Part shown: in pieces, positions 60,443-64,000 of the stretch
How the letters are laid out: each line of letters opens with the position of its first letter
Numbering within the stretch: position 1 is the first letter of the stretch
Source: Mucilaginibacter pankratovii
GTDB taxonomy: Bacteria > Bacteroidota > Bacteroidia > Sphingobacteriales > Sphingobacteriaceae
Direction of reading: 5' to 3'
DNA: 64,000 nt
NCBI RefSeq assembly: GCF_014773265.1
Contig: NZ_JACWMY010000007.1
Location: 1 to 64,000 of the forward strand
Made by a program: the position numbers and the translations under genes
The notes under the pieces: generated by a model
The model's input: the letters and a program-made list of their open reading frames with translations, nothing else
The model's database searches: none
Told to the model about the DNA's origin: nothing

Positions 60443-60867
60443 AAACGTATATAAACATAACTGGTAGTGATATTATTGCAATTATTACATTTATGCGCCC
60501 TTTTTTACCGTTTAGGTTGCTTATTTTAGTTATGCAAAATTGTTACAATACGATGCATACCAGATATTCATGTGTTGTAAGTATTTGATTTTTAGTTATT
60601 TACTATTATTTAATGCTAAATTTAGAACGAAAATTCATTTTAGTTGTAAATTTTATAATTTTAAACCCTTGTTAGCTGTTAATTTTAATCAATAAATTGG
60701 CAGTGGAAGATTATTTTTGAAAGTTTGTTGCTAACCGGCACGGGCAGACCGATAAATGAATTTAATTGATGATATATAAAGCATTTTTTATATGTTTAAC
60801 GAATGTGTTTATATGAATGGTATTGTTATTCCGGAGCATGTCAGATTTACTTACTTTTTAAAGAAAA
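60443..60867. other. Long AT-rich gap with promoter-like site
   Basis: 425 bases without a supported gene. It contains a candidate promoter (60697-60719) and then about 148 bases of leader before the ATG at 60868. I saw no strong hairpin. Confidence 0.45.
60697..60719 (+). promoter_or_regulatory. Candidate short-spacer promoter before the WecG/TagA gene
   Basis: TTG at 60697-60699, 12-base spacer, TATTTTTG (perfect TAnnTTTG). The sequence before TTG, AATAAATTG, resembles AATAATATTG of the two sites at 6091 and 27262, with the same 12-base spacer. Confidence 0.4.
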
Positions 60868-61635
60868 ATGGATAAATACCAAACTTTAAAATTATTCGAC
60901 TATTCTATTTTTACCTCAAGCTTAGATCAATTTGATATTAACCAAAAGTCTAAGTGCGTTATTAATACGCTAAACCAATACTCTTACATCATTGCGGAGA
61001 AAGACCCTGTTTATAAAAAAGCCTTAGTTGAATCTAACTTATTGCTTCCGGACGGAATCGGAATCGTTGGCGCGGCAAAAATTCTGAAGAACGTACGCAT
61101 CAAAAAAATTGCGGGTGCCGATCTGCACAATTACCTGCTCAAAAAGTTTAACAAAACCGGTGGCAGGTTCTTTTACCTCGGCTCGTCGGAAGAAACGCTG
61201 GATGGTATTCGTAAACGGCTTTCTATCGAATACCCCAATATAGAAGTAGGGGTATACTCGCCCCCCTTTAAAACAACGTTTAGCGATGCCGACAATGCCC
61301 ACATGGTAATGCACATTAATAAATTTAAACCCGATGTGCTTTTTGTTGGCATGACGGCCCCTAAGCAGGAAAAATGGGCTTATGCACACAAAAATGTTTT
61401 GGATGTAAACGTAATATGCTCGATAGGCGCTGTGTTTGATTTTTATTCGGAAACGGTTAAGCGCCCGAGTAAGTTTTGGATAAACTTAGGCCTGGAGTGG
61501 TTTATCCGCCTTTTGCACGAGCCCAACCATCTGTGGCGGCGCTATTTGCTTTACGGGCCGGTTTTTATTTATCTGGTGTTTAAAGAAAAGCTTTCCCTGA
61601 TGCTTAAAGGGCAAACCCAATTGGCAGATAACTAA
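60868..61635 (+). CDS. WecG/TagA/CpsF-family glycosyltransferase (GT26)
   Basis: A 255-residue GT26 enzyme. LLPDGIGIVGAAKIL, FYLGSSEETLDGI, FVGMTAPKQEKWA and the C-terminal GAVFDFYSETVKRP...LEWFIRLLHEP are all the conserved blocks, in order and at family length. Members transfer ManNAc, ManNAcA or glucose onto lipid-linked GlcNAc, as in enterobacterial common antigen, teichoic acids or capsule. It would be the second or third sugar of a lipid-linked repeat. It starts a third + strand cluster continuing beyond the window. Confidence 0.94.
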   Translation: MDKYQTLKLFDYSIFTSSLDQFDINQKSKCVINTLNQYSYIIAEKDPVYKKALVESNLLLPDGIGIVGAAKILKNVRIKKIAGADLHNYLLKKFNKTGGRFFYLGSSEETLDGIRKRLSIEYPNIEVGVYSPPFKTTFSDADNAHMVMHINKFKPDVLFVGMTAPKQEKWAYAHKNVLDVNVICSIGAVFDFYSETVKRPSKFWINLGLEWFIRLLHEPNHLWRRYLLYGPVFIYLVFKEKLSLMLKGQTQLADN

Positions 61636-61773
61636 AAAATTGCTGCCACCCTGTTTTTAAAGAGAAAAGGCCACCCCCGGGCCATCTTCAAATTAAAATC
61701 CAATAAATTTTCCCGGTAACTTTTTTGGCGGTTGCCTGTTGTGTATACATCAACCTTAATAAAACGTTTGATC

Positions 61774-62721
61774 ATGCTGAAACCGGGACTGCACTATTAT
61801 TTTGTTTTTATGCTGCTTGCAATAGCGGGCATCGGTTCCTGCGAGCCGGGTAACAGGGCTGAGGAGTATCAAAAATCCGGGCCGCTTGTGTTGCGCGGCC
61901 AGCACGATAAAGTGATAAGCTACCTGGATATTACAGGCGACACGGCCGACTGTATCCTGCTCATTAAATGCTATAACATCACCATAAAAAACTCACGCTT
62001 TAGGCATTCCAAAAAAAATGGCGTTACCATTTTAGCCGGGCATAATATAAAGGTACTTAATTGCTATTTCGAAAACCTGGCAAGCGGCATTACGGCCACC
62101 GAAAGTGAGCGTATAGATATCAGCAACAACAACTTCAAAAACATGCAGGGGCCGTTCCCACGCGGGCAATTTGCCCAGTTTGATGCTGTTTACGGCGGGG
62201 GCAACAAAATAAATTACAACAACGGCGAAAACATTGCCGGCCAAAGCGACGCGCAGGATGCCATCAATATTTATAAAACCCATGGCACTGCGGCAAACCC
62301 TGTGCAGGTAATTGGTAACCGCATTCGCGGCGGCGGCCCAAGCAATGCCGGCGGTGGTATTATGCTGGGCGATAACGGCGGCGCCTATATCATTGCAAAA
62401 GATAATATTTTGGTAGACCCCGGGCAGTACGGCATGGCCATTGCAGGCGGCAATCATATCAGCATTATTAACAATACCATATACGGCCGCAGGCAACCAT
62501 TCACCAACGTAGGGCTGTACATTTGGAACCAGCACACAAGCGGTTGCGAGCTAAACACCGTTGCAGGCAATAAAGTAAACTTTACCAATGCCAAGGGCGA
62601 GCCTAACGCCGGCTGGAACCAGGGCAATTGCGGGCAGGTTGCGGGCTGGGAAGCCAACCAGTTCGGCGCGAAGATTGACGGGGCTATCCTTCCCAAACAA
62701 ATTTTGACAGTGGAACAATAA
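61774..62721 (+). CDS. Right-handed beta-helix lipoprotein
   Basis: A 315-residue protein; the ATG 61774 gives a lipoprotein leader (MLKPGLHYYF..., IGSC, lipidated Cys about 24), whereas the earlier in-frame TTG adds a long extension. Residues about 60-290 have repeated short strand motifs with Asn at turns (GHNIKVLNCYFENLASGI, ERIDISNNNFKNM, QVIGNRIRGGG, HISIINNTIYGR), typical of parallel beta-helix (PbH1) proteins. These often bind or cut polysaccharides (lyases, epimerases, hydrolases). No catalytic residues can be identified by eye, so whether it is enzymatic is open. Localisation: outer membrane or surface. Confidence 0.75.
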   Translation: MLKPGLHYYFVFMLLAIAGIGSCEPGNRAEEYQKSGPLVLRGQHDKVISYLDITGDTADCILLIKCYNITIKNSRFRHSKKNGVTILAGHNIKVLNCYFENLASGITATESERIDISNNNFKNMQGPFPRGQFAQFDAVYGGGNKINYNNGENIAGQSDAQDAINIYKTHGTAANPVQVIGNRIRGGGPSNAGGGIMLGDNGGAYIIAKDNILVDPGQYGMAIAGGNHISIINNTIYGRRQPFTNVGLYIWNQHTSGCELNTVAGNKVNFTNAKGEPNAGWNQGNCGQVAGWEANQFGAKIDGAILPKQILTVEQ

Positions 62722-62741
62722 TATGAGCCTTAAAAGTGATA

Positions 62742-62765
62742 TTGTTGCCGCTTTATATAAATTTG
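62742..62765 (+). promoter_or_regulatory. Candidate promoter before the flippase gene
   Basis: ATATTG (TTG at 62742-62744), a 13-base spacer, then TAAATTTG at 62758-62765 (perfect -7 box), 63 bases before the ATG at 62829. Spacing is again short. Confidence 0.4.
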
Positions 62766-62828
62766 CGGTAAGCAGTAAATATTAATGCATAGTTATACCT
62801 TACAATACCATCGCTTAAACCACGCCCA

Positions 62829-64000
62829 ATGCTTTCCATTATAAAAAACAAAGTACAGGCGTTTTGGAAGGAAGGCAACGAGCGCAGCCTGCAGGTAAAA
62901 AAGAATATCATTTATACCTTTTTAATACGCGGGCTTAGCGTATTAATAGGCTTTATGCTGCTGCCGCTTACCATTAATTACCTTAACCCAACGCAGTACG
63001 GTATATGGGTAACCATAGCATCGCTGGTGGCCTGGATAAATACTTTTGATATTGGGTTGAGTAACGGCCTGCGCAACAAACTCGCTCATTCGCTTGCCTT
63101 AAACCAGCAGGAGGCCGTTCATCGCGATATCAGCACCACTTATGCGCTGCTATGCGGTATAGCAACCAGCGTTTTTATAGTGTTTTATAGTGTAGGGCTC
63201 TTTTTTAACTGGAACTGGCTGCTGCGCGTACCGCCATCGGTAAACTTCGATCTGTGGCCGGTGCTGGTTATCACGCTGGCATCATTTTGTATCCAGTTTA
63301 TATTACAGCCCGTAAACAGCATCCTTATAGCCATGCATCAACCCTTTAAAGCATCTTTGATATTGCTTTTTGGGCAGGCGCTTACCTATATATTAATATG
63401 TGTGCTTGCGTTGTTTGGCAAAGGTAATTTGTACTTGCTGGTGTTGGCGGCATCCGGGGCGCCGGTGTTGGTGCTGCTGCTGGCCAATATTTATTTGTTT
63501 GCAACCAGCCTTAAAAGTTTTATGCCCCGGTTTAAGGATGTGTTTTTTAAAAACGCAAAAAGCCTGATGAATGTAAGCGGCGCGTTCTTTTTTATACAAA
63601 TAGGCGCGCTGGTGCTTTACGAAACCGATAACGTGGTTATAACCCGCGTACTGGGGCCGCAGGATGTTACTACTTTTAATATCCCGTTTAAATATTTTTC
63701 GGTAATAAGTATTGTTTTTTATATCATTATTACGCCCTATTGGAGCGCTTTTACAGATGCCTATGCCCGGCAGGATCTCGACTGGATAAAAACCTCTATC
63801 CGTAGGCTGCGCAAATTTTGGCTGGCGGCCGTGGGCCTGGCCTTTTTAATGTACCTGTGCTCGGGCCTGGTGTACAGGTTGTGGATAGGTAAGGATATTG
63901 TGGTACCCGGGATACTTTCGCTATCCATAGCTGTTTATACCATGCTACAAACCTGGATGGTGATACACGCTTACCTGCTTAACGGCGTTGGCAAGTTAAG
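62829..64000 (+). CDS. Oligosaccharide flippase (Wzx/MATE-like), 3' end cut by the window
   Basis: An open frame from the ATG at 62829 to the window end (390 codons, no stop). The N terminus (LSIIKNKVQAFWKEGNERSLQVKKNIIYTFLIRG...) leads into a chain of hydrophobic helices, with NPTQYGIWVTIASLVAWINTFDIGLSNGLRNK, the standard start of the polysaccharide-transporter flippase family. Further helices follow, with a GALVLYETDNVVITRVLG motif in the middle. It would flip a lipid-linked glycan of the third cluster that starts with the WecG/TagA-type gene. Confidence 0.88.
   Translation, partial: MLSIIKNKVQAFWKEGNERSLQVKKNIIYTFLIRGLSVLIGFMLLPLTINYLNPTQYGIWVTIASLVAWINTFDIGLSNGLRNKLAHSLALNQQEAVHRDISTTYALLCGIATSVFIVFYSVGLFFNWNWLLRVPPSVNFDLWPVLVITLASFCIQFILQPVNSILIAMHQPFKASLILLFGQALTYILICVLALFGKGNLYLLVLAASGAPVLVLLLANIYLFATSLKSFMPRFKDVFFKNAKSLMNVSGAFFFIQIGALVLYETDNVVITRVLGPQDVTTFNIPFKYFSVISIVFYIIITPYWSAFTDAYARQDLDWIKTSIRRLRKFWLAAVGLAFLMYLCSGLVYRLWIGKDIVVPGILSLSIAVYTMLQTWMVIHAYLLNGVGKL

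Noticed and set aside
61636..61773. GGCC-rich hairpin as terminator after the WecG/TagA-type gene
   Set aside because: The GGCC arms are only 4 bp and no T-run follows.
1..64000. CRISPR array, tRNA or rRNA genes
   Set aside because: No regularly spaced direct repeats and no tRNA-like cloverleaf or rRNA segments were found on reading the gaps.

Overview
The window looks like chromosome of a Bacteroidota bacterium, most likely family Sphingobacteriaceae (Mucilaginibacter/Pedobacter type). This is inferred from three things: moderate GC with AT-rich gaps; promoter-like sites of the Bacteroidota type (a -7 box TAnnTTTG, sometimes with an upstream TTG) and weak or absent Shine-Dalgarno sequences; and the gene families and codon style. 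No rRNA, tRNA, CRISPR array, transposase or integrase was seen.

Region 1 (1-5961) holds ordinary single genes: a terminator from an upstream unit, a secreted SnoaL-like protein, a Tat-type SGNH hydrolase, a secreted M1 metallopeptidase, a cytoplasmic esterase, a second SGNH hydrolase and a lone putative glycosyltransferase.

Region 2 (about 6090-35693, mostly + strand) is a very large exopolysaccharide cluster (module A). It opens with an outer-membrane export lipoprotein (Wza type), a tyrosine autokinase/chain-length protein (Wzc type) with a striking Tyr-Gly tail, and an ABC exporter pair (Wzm/Wzt type). About fourteen glycosyltransferases follow, along with a CDP-paratose-epimerase-like enzyme, three O-acyltransferases and two polymerase/ligase-like membrane proteins. 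A minus-strand endonuclease/exonuclease/phosphatase-family gene interrupts it.

Region 3 (35707-59351, mostly - strand) is a second polysaccharide cluster (module B) read toward module A. In transcription order it has a second Wza/Wzc pair, UDP-glucose dehydrogenase, glycosyltransferases, a cytidylyltransferase / 2-hydroxyacid dehydrogenase / SDR trio, an SGNH protein, a Wzx flippase, a GNGPSL-motif protein (DUF115/GT42-like), a Wzy polymerase, GDP-mannose 4,6-dehydratase and two tandem initiating phosphotransferases (WcaJ type). A small + strand pair (glycosyltransferase plus a GH39-like glycosidase) sits inside it. This is a classical Wzx/Wzy chassis.

Region 4 (59705-64000, + strand) starts with a ChbG/YdjC-type deacetylase. 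Then come a WecG/TagA-type glycosyltransferase, a beta-helix lipoprotein and a flippase cut by the window end, probably the start of a third polysaccharide unit.

Taken together, module B can build lipid-linked repeats (WcaJ), flip them (Wzx), polymerise them (Wzy) and export them (Wza/Wzc). Module A combines the same outer-membrane/kinase pair with an ABC transporter, an unusual combination. All assignments come from reading motifs by eye; no database search was run.
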